Shown: piece by piece, positions 10,107-17,805 of the stretch | Position numbering within the stretch: the stretch's first letter is position 1 | Layout: each line of letters begins with the position of its first letter | Assembly (NCBI RefSeq): GCF_002899455.1 | Contig: NZ_PPFB01000001.1 | Span: 868,001-932,000 of the forward strand | DNA from: Streptomyces sp. DH-12 | GTDB lineage: Bacteria > Actinomycetota > Actinomycetes > Streptomycetales > Streptomycetaceae | DNA length: 64,000 nt | Reading direction: 5' to 3' | Notes under the pieces: model-generated | Database searches by the model: none | Told to the model about the DNA's origin: nothing | What the model saw: only the letters and a program-made list of their open reading frames with translations | Made by a program: the position numbers and the translations under genes

Positions 10107-10442
10107 GTGTTCCTCCGCGGGAGACGCCCCGGGTCCCGTCCCCGGTCCGATCGGCGAGAAAGCGCCTCCCGGATAGACCCTCAGATGCCTTGCGCCGCCG
10201 CGCATTTCGGGAGTGGTCCGTACGGTTGAGGGCCGCGCCCGGCCCGGCCGTGCGGGCGGGGCCATCGCCGCAGGTCACGGACCGTCAGAGGATCTTCGTC
10301 CGGGATCACCCCGGATGGCGCACCCCGCCCGTCCGGAGGCCACCCGTTCGCCGCCGTCCCGTCGCCGGAGGCGCACCCTCCGCTTAGCGTTCACGTCATG
10401 CGCGAGTGACACGGCGACGGCCGTGTCGAGAGGGGAAGGCGA

Positions 10443-11108
10443 ATGTCTGCTTTCGAGCCGGCCGAAGCCGAAGAGGAGGCGCGTCCGAGGAGGCGCGCTC
10501 CGTGGGGCGTGATAGCGCTGGTCCTGCTCACCGGTCTCGCGCTGCTCCGCAACGGCTCCGGGGAGTTCGACGTGGGCCCGCCGCAGCCGGCCGGCGCGGC
10601 CGCCGCGGACAGCGCGACCCCCGGCGTCACCGTCGGCGCGCTGCCGCCGCTGCCGTACGCGGTGCCGGACCGGGTGCGGATCCCGGCGATACAGGTGGAC
10701 GCGCCGATCGTGCCGGTGGGCCTGGACGCGGAGGGCTGGGTGGACGCGCCGCCGCCCGAGGACCCGAACCTGGCGGGCTGGTTCACCGGCGCGGTCACGC
10801 CGGGCGAGAAGGGCACGGCGGTCGTCGTCGGACACGTGGACAACGCGCAGGGCCCGGCCGTGTTCTACGGGCTGGGCGCGCTGAAGAAGGGCAACCGGGT
10901 CGAGATCGCCCGGGGGGACGGCAGGACGGCCGTGTTCGAGATCTACGGCGTGGAGGTCTTCTCCAAGAACGACTTCCCCGGCGACCGGGTGTACGCGTCC
11001 AAGGGCACCGCGGAGCTGCGGGTCATCACCTGCGGCGGCGGCTTCACCCAGCAGGACGGCTACGACGGCAACGTGGTCGCCTTCGCCCGCCTGGCCGAGG
11101 TCCGCTGA
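10443..11108 (+). CDS. Class F sortase
   Basis: 221-residue membrane-bound cysteine transpeptidase. A basic N-terminus (RPRRRAPWG) and one membrane helix (VIALVLLTGLALL) hold the catalytic domain (about 75-220) outside the cell. The catalytic His is in VVVGHVDN and the Cys in VITCGGGF. The VRIPAIQVDAPIVPVGLD opening and the NLAGWFTGAVTPGEKGTAVVVGH segment are typical of actinobacterial class F. Class F enzymes are the least understood sortases. The natural partner may be the anchored protein divergently encoded at 9609-10106, although that protein lacks a recognisable sorting box. Confidence 0.88.
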   Translation: MSAFEPAEAEEEARPRRRAPWGVIALVLLTGLALLRNGSGEFDVGPPQPAGAAAADSATPGVTVGALPPLPYAVPDRVRIPAIQVDAPIVPVGLDAEGWVDAPPPEDPNLAGWFTGAVTPGEKGTAVVVGHVDNAQGPAVFYGLGALKKGNRVEIARGDGRTAVFEIYGVEVFSKNDFPGDRVYASKGTAELRVITCGGGFTQQDGYDGNVVAFARLAEVR

Positions 11109-11115
11109 GCGGGTC

Positions 11116-11136
11116 CCCGCCCGGGGCGGGCGGGGG
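11116..11136. terminator. Hairpin between convergent sortase and deacetylase genes
   Basis: CCCCGCCCG-GGG-CGGGCGGGG: a perfect 9-bp stem 8 bp after the sortase stop and 15 bp before the end of the convergent deacetylase gene. Confidence 0.65.
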
Positions 11137-11150
11137 CCTCTCAGGGGTTC

Positions 11151-11990
11151 TCAGAGGTACTCACGGCGGGGCACGGTGACGTGGTAGCCGGAGTCCAGCA
11201 GGTGCGGCAGATAGGAGCGCAGGGCCTTCACGCTCTGCGAGCGGTCGCCCCCGGCGTCGTGCGAGAGCACCACGACGCCGGGGGCGGCGCCGTCCTCGAC
11301 CCGGCCGACGATGGTGCGGGTGCCGGGCTCGGTCCAGTCGAGGGTGTCGACGGTCCAGGCCAGGGGCTCCATGCCCAGTTCCGCGCCGAGCTGGAAGGCG
11401 GCGCGGTTCCAGGCGCCGTAGGGGGCGCGGAACCACTCCGGACGGGCGCCGTAGTGCTCCTCCACGACGTCGCTGGTGCGTTCCATCTCGGAGCGGATGC
11501 GGGCGCGGCGCAGGCCGGTGAGCAGGGGGTGGGACCAGGTGTGGTTGCCGACCACGTGTCCCTCGTCGGCCATGCGGGCCAGCAGGTCCGGGTGGTAGGC
11601 CGCCATCTCGCCGCACACGAAGAACATCGCGCGCACCTCGTGGCGGGCCAGGGTGTCGAGGATGTCGGGGGTGTAGCGGGGGTCGGGTCCGTCGTCGAAG
11701 CTGAGCACGATGGTGCGGCCGTTCTCGGGCACCTTCAGCAGCGGCTCCTTGCGCACCGGGGTCCTCCCGGGCGCGGCGCGCGGGGGGCCGTAGCCGGTCA
11801 GGGGCCTCAGACGGTACTCGGAGGGTCTGAGCGGGCGGCGGGCCGCGGGCGCTCCGGCGACGGGCGGCGGCGCCGGAGCGCCCCGGCCCCCGGCCCCCGG
11901 CACGAGCGCCGCGGCCACGCCTGCCGCGCCCAGCGCGGCGGCACCGGCGAACAAGGCCCGGCGCCGGGTGAGCGAGTGATCCTTCTGCAT
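11151..11990 (-). CDS. Polysaccharide deacetylase (NodB homology, CE4), Tat-exported
   Basis: 279 residues. The twin-arginine-type leader (SLTRRRALFAGAAALGAAGV) suggests Tat export. After a Pro/Ala linker the NodB domain occupies about 90-275 with all CE4 motifs: motif 1 FDDGPD (catalytic base and metal Asp), motif 2 NHTWSHP (metal His pair), motif 3 RAPYGAWN, motif 4 DTLDW, motif 5 LSHDAGGDR. Such enzymes remove N-acetyl groups from peptidoglycan, chitin or xylan; the substrate here is not readable. ATG 11990 is the natural start. Confidence 0.9.
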   Translation of the reverse strand: MQKDHSLTRRRALFAGAAALGAAGVAAALVPGAGGRGAPAPPPVAGAPAARRPLRPSEYRLRPLTGYGPPRAAPGRTPVRKEPLLKVPENGRTIVLSFDDGPDPRYTPDILDTLARHEVRAMFFVCGEMAAYHPDLLARMADEGHVVGNHTWSHPLLTGLRRARIRSEMERTSDVVEEHYGARPEWFRAPYGAWNRAAFQLGAELGMEPLAWTVDTLDWTEPGTRTIVGRVEDGAAPGVVVLSHDAGGDRSQSVKALRSYLPHLLDSGYHVTVPRREYL

Positions 11991-12285
11991 GACTCATCAG
12001 TCGCCCCGCGGAGGTCCGGCGCAGCTCCGCGACACCGGTGCGGCGGCACGATTTCACCTGGTCGGCGCAGCATACGGCGGAGTTCCGCGGGGACCGCACG
12101 TCCGGCCGGGGGACGCTCCGACGGCCTCGCGGCCGTGACGGAACAGCGGTCCCGTCGGTTCGGGCGGGGCACGGACGGCCCGAAGGTGATCGTGGCCGGG
12201 GGGCGGCTCCGACTCGTCACTGCGCGCGGCGGCGTACGCCTCGGACCTGGCGCGGCGTCAGGGCGCGCTGCCCGCCCTCGCGTAC

Positions 12286-12555
12286 GTGCAGCCGGTGCCG
12301 GCGGCCGGGGCGGCCGAGCCGAGCGACATCGGCACGCCGCCGGCGTTCGTGGTGGCGTGCACGGCGGTGACCGTGCTGCGCCACCGGCGGCCGGGGCTGC
12401 CGCGCGCCTTCCGTGCGCCGCGGACGCCGGTGGTGCCGGCGGGGGTGTGGTGTCCCCGGCCCTGCTGATCACGTTCCTGCGGTGACGGACCGGGCGCGGT
12501 TCGCCGTGTGGTGCGCGGTCGGCCTGGTCGTCTCCTCCGGTTACCGGTTACCGGT
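12286..12555 (+). pseudogene. Decayed C-terminal remnant of an APC-family amino-acid permease
   Basis: The conceptual peptide PSDIGTPPAFVVACTAVTVL, followed by RHRRPGLPRAFRAPRTPVVP, corresponds to the late membrane helices and loop of YfnA/CAT-type amino-acid permeases, which typically read DIGTLFAFVVV...VLRRTRPDLPRAFRTPWVP. A stop follows soon after. A second fragment, RARFAVWCAVGLVVSSGYR, matches the usual extreme C-terminus (RFAVWLAIGLVVYFGY) with the intervening helices deleted. No N-terminal part is present upstream. The rest of 11991-12567 shows no other gene. Identified by eye, so confidence is moderate. Confidence 0.55.
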
Positions 12556-12567
12556 GACGGCGCGGGG

Positions 12568-13383
12568 TCAGAGGGTCTCCAGGAAGTCGGACAGGACGCG
12601 GACGAACGCGTCGGGGCGTTCCATGGCCGAGTAGTGGCCGGTGCCGTCGACGGTGGCGGTCCGGCCGTCGGGGACCGCGCCGGCCAGCCGCTCGGCGGCG
12701 GCGTGCAGATCGGCCGGCTCCAGGGAGCCGTTGACGGCGAGCAGCGGAACGCGGATCTCGCCGGCCCGGTCGAAGGAGCCGGTCACCCGGACCAGCCAGT
12801 CCTTCTCGTCGGGGCTGTGCTTGGACAGCGTGTGCAGGGCCATCTCGCGGACGCGGCGCAGGATGTCCGGGTCGATGTCGCCCGCCGTACGGTCCGGGCC
12901 GGGCACGAGCCGCAGGAAGGCGTCGAGCCAGGCGCTGACGTCGCCGGCCGCCAGCGCCCGGTCGATCGTGCCCTGAAGCTCGCGGTGCCAGGGGTCGGTG
13001 TAGCGGAAGTCACCGGTCGCGGCCCCGGCGGTGACCACCGCGCGGACCACGTCGGGGTGTTCGAGCACGGTGTCGGTGGCGATCACGCCGCCCATGGAGA
13101 GACCCACGAGAACCGCGGGTCCGGCGTCGAGGTGGCGCAGCAGCGCGGCCAGGTCGTCGGCCCAGCGGAACGGCTCGGTGGCGTTGGCGGAGAAGCCGTG
13201 GCCGCGCGTGTCGGGGGCGATCACCCGGTACCGCCGGGCGAGGACGGGCACGTGGTCGTCCCAGACGCGGTGGTCGAGGAAGCCGGAGTGGAGCAGGACG
13301 ACGAGGTCGCCGGAGCCGGTGTCGCGGTAGGCGAGGTCGCCGTCGGCGGACGGGAGGAAGCGGAGATCCGAAGCACCATTCAT
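12568..13383 (-). CDS. Alpha/beta hydrolase
   Basis: 271-residue soluble alpha/beta-hydrolase. The oxyanion region is LLHSGFLDHRVW and the nucleophile elbow is GLSMGG (Ser near residue 98). The catalytic Asp/Glu candidate lies near VNGSLEPADLH and the His is in DGTGHYSAMERP. The family includes esterases, C-C hydrolases and epoxide hydrolases; the substrate is unknown. ATG 13383 gives the expected short N-terminus. It is divergent from a MarR gene, and its start codon touches the first of two identical-type operators, so it is very probably that regulator's target. Confidence 0.88.
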   Translation of the reverse strand: MNGASDLRFLPSADGDLAYRDTGSGDLVVLLHSGFLDHRVWDDHVPVLARRYRVIAPDTRGHGFSANATEPFRWADDLAALLRHLDAGPAVLVGLSMGGVIATDTVLEHPDVVRAVVTAGAATGDFRYTDPWHRELQGTIDRALAAGDVSAWLDAFLRLVPGPDRTAGDIDPDILRRVREMALHTLSKHSPDEKDWLVRVTGSFDRAGEIRVPLLAVNGSLEPADLHAAAERLAGAVPDGRTATVDGTGHYSAMERPDAFVRVLSDFLETL

Positions 13384-13399
13384 GACAACTAGGGTGTCA
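13383..13399. promoter_or_regulatory. MarR operator 1 (TGACA-N7-TGTCA)
   Basis: TGACAACTAGGGTGTCA, a 17-bp palindrome overlapping the first base of the hydrolase start codon. It shares TGACAAC and TGTCA half-sites with the palindrome at 13414. Bound protein here would block hydrolase expression. Confidence 0.7.
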
Positions 13400-13413
13400 T
13401 CTTGCTGCCACTT

Positions 13414-13430
13414 TGACAACCTGGATGTCA
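13414..13430. promoter_or_regulatory. MarR operator 2 (TGACA-N7-TGTCA)
   Basis: TGACAACCTGGATGTCA, the same half-sites as operator 1 and exactly 31 bp away, about three helical turns, so two dimers would sit on the same face. It lies 10 bp before the MarR GTG start, which implies autoregulation. Confidence 0.7.
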
Positions 13431-13440
13431 TGATGGACGG

Positions 13441-13914
13441 GTGACGGACCACGACACCCCCCTCCCCCCGGACGAGCTCGGCCGTCGCCTCACCGAGGTG
13501 TACGACCTGGTCGGTCCCCTGTACCGGCGCGCCCAGCGCAGCGTCGAGCACGGCCTGACGGACGGTGAACTGTCCCTGGGCGTGCGCGCCGTGCTGACCC
13601 TGCTGCACCGCAACGGACCCATGACGGTGCCGCAGATGGGCCGGGCGCAGGCGATCAGCCGCCAGTTCGTGCAGCGCATGGTGAACGACGCGGCGGCCCG
13701 GGGCCTGGTGGAGAGCATCCCCAACCCGGCCCACCGCCGCTCCTCGCTGATCCGCCTGACCGAGCGGGGCGCCTCGGCGATCGGCGAGGTGCTGGACCGG
13801 GAGCACGCGCTGCTGCGGGAGACCGGCGGCAGGCTGACGGACGCCGAGGTGACGGCGTGTCTGCGCGTGCTGGGCGAACTGCTCAAGGCGCTGGACCACG
13901 TCGACGACGACTGA
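13441..13914 (+). CDS. MarR-family transcriptional regulator
   Basis: 157 residues with the MarR winged-helix fold: an N-terminal dimerisation helix (DELGRRLTEVYDLVGPLYRRA), the DNA-recognition segment MTVPQMGRAQAISRQFVQRMVNDAAARGLV, the wing (PNPAHRRSSLIRLTERG), and a C-terminal helix. GTG 13441 lies right after two 17-bp palindromes. Divergent from an alpha/beta hydrolase, it most likely represses both genes until a small ligand, perhaps the hydrolase substrate, binds. Confidence 0.9.
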   Translation: MTDHDTPLPPDELGRRLTEVYDLVGPLYRRAQRSVEHGLTDGELSLGVRAVLTLLHRNGPMTVPQMGRAQAISRQFVQRMVNDAAARGLVESIPNPAHRRSSLIRLTERGASAIGEVLDREHALLRETGGRLTDAEVTACLRVLGELLKALDHVDDD

Positions 13915-14137
13915 CGGTTCCGCCGGGGTCCCGGCCGTCGGCCGTTCGGGACCGCCCTCGGTGACGCCCCGGTGACGCCGGTCCGCGACCGCACCCGCTT
14001 CGGCGGCCGTCACACCGCCACGGCCCGGTGGGCGGCGTCCCGGCCGGCACGGTCGCCGCCCGGTTCCGCCGCGGGCGCGGGCCGGCCGAGCCGGCCGACG
14101 CGACCGGTACGGACGCCCTCGCCCTCAGCTCTCGCCC

Positions 14138-15301
14138 TCAGCCCTCCCCGCCCGCCATCACGAGCCCGTCCTTCGCCGCGCCCCGGCTGAACACCACGTC
14201 GCGGATGCGGTCGCGCACGGCGTGCAGTTCGGCTCCCCGGGCCAGGGCCTGGTCGAGGTCGAGGACCCGGCCGGCGTCGACGTCGTAGAGCTGGGGGACG
14301 AACTCGGCGCGGGTGACCTCCCAGCGGCCGCCGGGGCGGGACGGCGGGGAGAAGGTGAAGCGGCCGACGGTGGACTGGTTGCCGCGCGGGTCCGTGCCCC
14401 CCTCCGGGCCGGTCGTCGCGCCGGCGATCTGGTCGCCCATGCCGTAGACGACCCAGGTGCCGTTGACCTTCTCGTACGCCTGCGGGACGTGGGCGTGGGC
14501 GCCGAGGATCAGGTCGATGTCCGGGCGGCCGCCGCTTCTCGAGGCGGTGAGGGAGCGGGCGAGGGAGAGCTGGAGGTCGTCGGGTTCGTCCTGCCACTCG
14601 GTGCCCCAGTGCAGGGAGACGACCACGACATCGGCGCCGGCCCCGCGGGCGGCGCGGGCGTCGGCGACGATCCGCTCCTCGTCGATCAGGTTCACGGCCC
14701 ACGCCCGGTCCGACGGCAGCGGATGCCCGTGGGTGCCGAAGGTGTAGGCGAGGTGCGCCACCCGCGCCGCGCCCGCCTTCAGCAGCGTCGGCGTGGCGGC
14801 CTCCTGGGCGGAGCGGGCCGAGCCGGCGTGGCGCACTCCCGCCCGGTCGAGGGCGTCCAGGGTGCGGCGGATTCCGGCCTCGCCGTCGTCCAGGGTGTGG
14901 TCGGAGGCGGTGGAGCAGCCGTCGTAGCCGGTGGCGGCGAGGCCGGCGGCCACGTCCGGCGGTGACGTGAGGAGGGAGCGACCGCCGTAGTCGCCGTCCG
15001 CGCCGTGGACGGTCTCCATGTGACACAGCGCCAGGTCCGCGCGGGCGACGACGGGCCGGACGCCGGAGAGCATCGGCCGGAAGTCGTGTCCGCTGCCGCC
15101 GGCGTCGTACCGGGCGCGTTCGACGACCGAGGCGTGGGGCAGCACATCGCCCGACGCGACCAGGGTGAAGCCGCGCTGGGCCGTCGCCGGGGGAGCCGGA
15201 CGTCCCTGTGCCGGCGGCTCGTGGCCGCGGGCCTGGCAGGCGGCGCCCGCGGCGAGGACGGCGGTCAGGACGAGGGCCAGCTGTCTGCTGCGTGCGATCA
15301 T
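14138..15301 (-). CDS. CapA-family (PGA_cap) lipoprotein
   Basis: 387 residues. A signal peptide with lipobox AGAAC (ALVLTAVLAAGAAC) predicts an extracellular lipoprotein. The rest is the CapA/PgsA metallophosphoesterase-like fold: VASGDVLPH, ADLALCHMETV, TGYDGCSTASDHTLDDGEAG, HLAYTFGTHGHPLP, VVVSLHWGTEWQDEP and LILGAHAHVPQAYE. These segments carry the His/Asp/Glu metal ligands. Relatives take part in poly-gamma-glutamate capsule formation; in Streptomyces the role is unproven. ATG 15301 is chosen over the adjacent GTG 15304. The 223 bp between its end and the convergent MarR gene hold no gene. Confidence 0.85.
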   Translation of the reverse strand: MIARSRQLALVLTAVLAAGAACQARGHEPPAQGRPAPPATAQRGFTLVASGDVLPHASVVERARYDAGGSGHDFRPMLSGVRPVVARADLALCHMETVHGADGDYGGRSLLTSPPDVAAGLAATGYDGCSTASDHTLDDGEAGIRRTLDALDRAGVRHAGSARSAQEAATPTLLKAGAARVAHLAYTFGTHGHPLPSDRAWAVNLIDEERIVADARAARGAGADVVVVSLHWGTEWQDEPDDLQLSLARSLTASRSGGRPDIDLILGAHAHVPQAYEKVNGTWVVYGMGDQIAGATTGPEGGTDPRGNQSTVGRFTFSPPSRPGGRWEVTRAEFVPQLYDVDAGRVLDLDQALARGAELHAVRDRIRDVVFSRGAAKDGLVMAGGEG

Positions 15302-15415
15302 CACGTCACCCCGCTGTGGTCGTATTTATGGATGAACAGGTAAAAATCCTCCTCTCGTCGCGTGGCGCTCCGACACGCCCTTTAGGCCGTCCGGCGTGCG
15401 AGAACAGCCGTCTCG

Positions 15416-15458
15416 ACCGTTCGTCGAACCGTTCGTCGACGCGATCGACCGTCCGTCG
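15416..15458 (+). repeat. Tandem 12-bp direct repeat upstream of a sigma-factor gene
   Basis: ACCGTTCGTCGA occurs twice back to back (15416-15427 and 15428-15439). A third imperfect copy (ACCGTCCGTCGC) is at 15447-15458. The array ends 54 bp before the sigma factor's start, in its likely promoter/leader, and is a candidate activator or sigma-recognition array. Confidence 0.5.
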
Positions 15459-15512
15459 CACACTCCTGTGCGCGCCCTGTCCCCCGGCCGCGGCGTGCGT
15501 TGCCATACGGCC

Positions 15513-16058
15513 ATGACGGCCGGAATGACACTCACGCACGGGACCACCGCCGAGCACGAGCTCGCCGCACTCCAGCGGGAGCACGGCCGGCCCCTCTTCG
15601 CGTTGCTGCTCCGGCTCTGCGACGGGGACCGGCAGCGTGCGGAGGACCTGGTCCAGGAGACGCTGGTGCGCGCCTGGCAGCACCCCGAGGCCCTGCGCGC
15701 CGAGAACTTCGACTCCGTACGCCCCTGGCTGCTGACCGTGGCGCGGCGGCTCGCCATCGACGCGCGCCGCGCCCGACAGGCGCGTCCCGCCGAGGTCGGC
15801 GACGCCGTGCTGGAGAACGCCCGGGTGATCTCCGATCACGCGGAACGGGCCGCCGCGATGCTCGACGTCCGGGAGGCTGTGAAGACTCTCACTCCCGAGC
15901 ACCGTGAGGTCCTGGTGCTCGTGTACTTCCAGGGGGCGAGTGTGGCGGAAGCGGCGGCTGCCCTCGGGATCCCGCCCGGTACGGTGAAGTCCCGCGCGTA
16001 CTACGCGCTGCGCGCCCTGCGCCGGGTGCTTCCGGGCTACGCCTCCGACATGCGGTGA
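15513..16058 (+). CDS. ECF-type sigma factor (sigma-70 family)
   Basis: 181 residues with region 2 (GRPLFALLLRLCDGDRQRAEDLVQETLVRAWQHP) and region 4 (LTPEHREVLVLVYFQGASVAEAAAALGIPPGTVKSRAYYALRALR), joined by a short linker, as in extracytoplasmic-function sigma factors. The start is ATG 15513 or ATG 15525; the open frame extends further up but loses family similarity. A zf-HC2 anti-sigma gene follows at 16879 after one unknown gene, making a likely sigma/anti-sigma module responsive to an envelope signal. Confidence 0.88.
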   Translation: MTAGMTLTHGTTAEHELAALQREHGRPLFALLLRLCDGDRQRAEDLVQETLVRAWQHPEALRAENFDSVRPWLLTVARRLAIDARRARQARPAEVGDAVLENARVISDHAERAAAMLDVREAVKTLTPEHREVLVLVYFQGASVAEAAAALGIPPGTVKSRAYYALRALRRVLPGYASDMR

Positions 16059-16192
16059 AACCAGCCGTCGGGTCAAACCTCCGTAAAGCGCCTTGCCGTG
16101 GAACCCGGTTGGGGATCGGCTGTCCTCATCCGTGTTCCGGACCGGGGACCCGGGCTCGGGCGACGCGCACGCACCGGAGGAGGCAGGAAGGG

Positions 16193-16705
16193 ATGCTGCA
16201 CAGAGGTCGAGAGAACGCGGAGGGCGACGGCCGGCCGGACGTCCCCATGGCCTGGTTCTACGCCGAGTACATCGCGGACGAGCTGCTGCGCACCGGCGAC
16301 CTCATGCCGCCGACGTCCGTGGAGTTCCGGGCGGGCCGGGACGCGCTGGCGCTGACCGTGTTCCTGTCCGACACCGACGGCGAGCTGTCCGGCATCCGGG
16401 TCATCACCCAGCTGGAGACCTGGCTGTCGCTGACCGCCTACGACCAGCCGTGGCAGGAGTGGGTGCAAGGCCGCCTGGACGACCTGGCCGCGGACGCCGC
16501 CGCGTCCGGCCGGGGCACGCCGGGCCCGGACCTGGAGCTGGCGGTGGAGGCCTGGCGCTGGCTGCGGGAGACGGAGCTGCTGGCCCCGGATCTGAACGCG
16601 GTGCCCGGCGGCGGGGCGGCCGGGGAGGACGAGGGGCCGAAGGTGTGGACGCCGGCGTGGCAGCTCGGACTGCCGCTCGGACACCTCGCCATCCACCTCT
16701 TCTAG
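16193..16705 (+). CDS. Conserved-looking hypothetical protein between sigma and anti-sigma genes
   Basis: 170 residues, family not recognised. It begins MLHRGRENAEGDGRPDVPMA and is rich in acidic residues and Trp (AWFYAEYIADELL, QLETWLSLTAYDQPWQEWVQ, VEAWRWLRETELLAPDL, KVWTPAWQLGLPLGHLAIHLF). There is no signal peptide or membrane helix. ATG 16193 follows GGAGGAGGCAGGAAGG. Position between the sigma factor and its anti-sigma suggests a related role, but nothing in the sequence proves it. Confidence 0.7.
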   Translation: MLHRGRENAEGDGRPDVPMAWFYAEYIADELLRTGDLMPPTSVEFRAGRDALALTVFLSDTDGELSGIRVITQLETWLSLTAYDQPWQEWVQGRLDDLAADAAASGRGTPGPDLELAVEAWRWLRETELLAPDLNAVPGGGAAGEDEGPKVWTPAWQLGLPLGHLAIHLF

Positions 16706-16878
16706 GAGCCGCGCCGGCCCGGTCCGCGGCCCGCGGGAGATCCGGCCGGTCCGCGGGCCGCGGGTCTCCGAACGCGTAGGTCACGATTCGGTGCGTGGCT
16801 GAGTCATCCGGCTGCCTGGTGCGTACCGGTGGGAGCAAGGAGCAACCCCACCCGCACCCGACGGCACGAGGATTCGGC

Positions 16879-17535
16879 ATGAGGTCCCTGGAGAGGCATC
16901 GCGACGTCGGCGCCTACGCGCTCGGCGTGCTGGACGAGGCGGAGGCGTTCCGCTTCGAGGACCACCTCATGGAGTGTCCCCGCTGCGCCGTCCAGGTGAC
17001 CGCGTTCGGCCCCGCGACACGCCAGTTGATGCTCTACCGGAGCGCGACCCCGCGCATGGTCCACCCGATGGCGCAGCCCTCGCCGCGGATGTCGGACCGC
17101 CTGCTCGCGCAGGTGTCGCTCCGGCGGCGCGCCGGGCGGCGGCGGACGCTGCTGGCGCTGGCCGCCTCGGTGGTGCTGGCGGTGTCCGTGCCGGCGGTCA
17201 CGGTGGTGGCGCGGGGCGGCGACGGGCCCCGCCCGCTGACCGTGGAGGCGACCGACGAGCGCTCCGGGGTGTGGGCCGAGGTGGAGGTCGAGGACCGCGA
17301 GTGGGGCAGCAGCGTGGAGCTGCGGGTCAAGGACGCGGCGGGGCCGCGCGAGTGCGTCCTGGTGGGGGTCGGCCGGGACGGCTCCGAGGATGTCCTGACC
17401 AGCTGGGCCGTGCCCCGTCACGACGCCCGCCCGAACACCGTCCCGGGCGGCTCCGCGCTGCGCTCCGGCGACATCGAACGCTACGAGGTGCGCTCCACGG
17501 AGGGCGAGACGCTGGTGGTGCTGCGGCCCGGATGA
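16879..17535 (+). CDS. Zinc-finger (zf-HC2) anti-sigma factor, membrane-bound
   Basis: 218 residues. The N-terminal zinc-binding anti-sigma domain has His in RHRDVGAYALGVLDE and the motif HLMECPRC (H-x3-C-x2-C), which clamps an ECF sigma factor and can release it on thiol oxidation. A single membrane helix (TLLALAASVVLAVSVPAVTVV, about 92-112) leads to an extracytoplasmic domain of about 100 residues (VWAEVEVEDREWGSSVELRV...RECVLVGVGRDG) that probably senses the signal. ATG 16879 gives the expected N-terminus. The likely partner is the sigma factor at 15513. Confidence 0.9.
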   Translation: MRSLERHRDVGAYALGVLDEAEAFRFEDHLMECPRCAVQVTAFGPATRQLMLYRSATPRMVHPMAQPSPRMSDRLLAQVSLRRRAGRRRTLLALAASVVLAVSVPAVTVVARGGDGPRPLTVEATDERSGVWAEVEVEDREWGSSVELRVKDAAGPRECVLVGVGRDGSEDVLTSWAVPRHDARPNTVPGGSALRSGDIERYEVRSTEGETLVVLRPG

Positions 17536-17544
17536 CCCGGGCAG

Positions 17545-17773
17545 CCTGAGCGCGCCGGACGGGTGACGGGGTACGGGCCGCCGTCCGTGGCCAGGGCGAG
17601 GAACGCGCCGTACCGGCGGACAGCGGTGACCTCGCGGCCCCCCACGGCGGTGAGCGGCGGGTCGCAAATCTTCAGGACGCTGGTCGCCACGGGCAGCGTC
17701 CGGACGATCCCGTGGCCGGTCAGGTGTGCGGTGAGGAAGTCCCTGAGCGCCTCGCCCCGGGGAGTTCCGGCAT
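17545..17773 (-). pseudogene. N-terminal remnant of an Fpg/Nei-type DNA glycosylase
   Basis: The minus strand opens with ATG 17773 giving MPELPG, the invariant N-terminus of Fpg/Nei (catalytic Pro2, Glu3). A one-step frameshift then restores GEALRDFLTAHLTGHGIVR, TLPVATSVLKICDPPLTAV and GGREVTAVRRYGAFLALATD, which follow the family's first beta-strands closely. Similarity stops at about 17545; the H2TH and zinc-finger parts are missing. It is a truncated, frameshifted relic between the anti-sigma gene and the SpoIIE gene. Confidence 0.7.
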
Positions 17774-17805
17774 GCGCCAGGGGTGCCCGCCGGCGGCCCG
17801 CGGCC

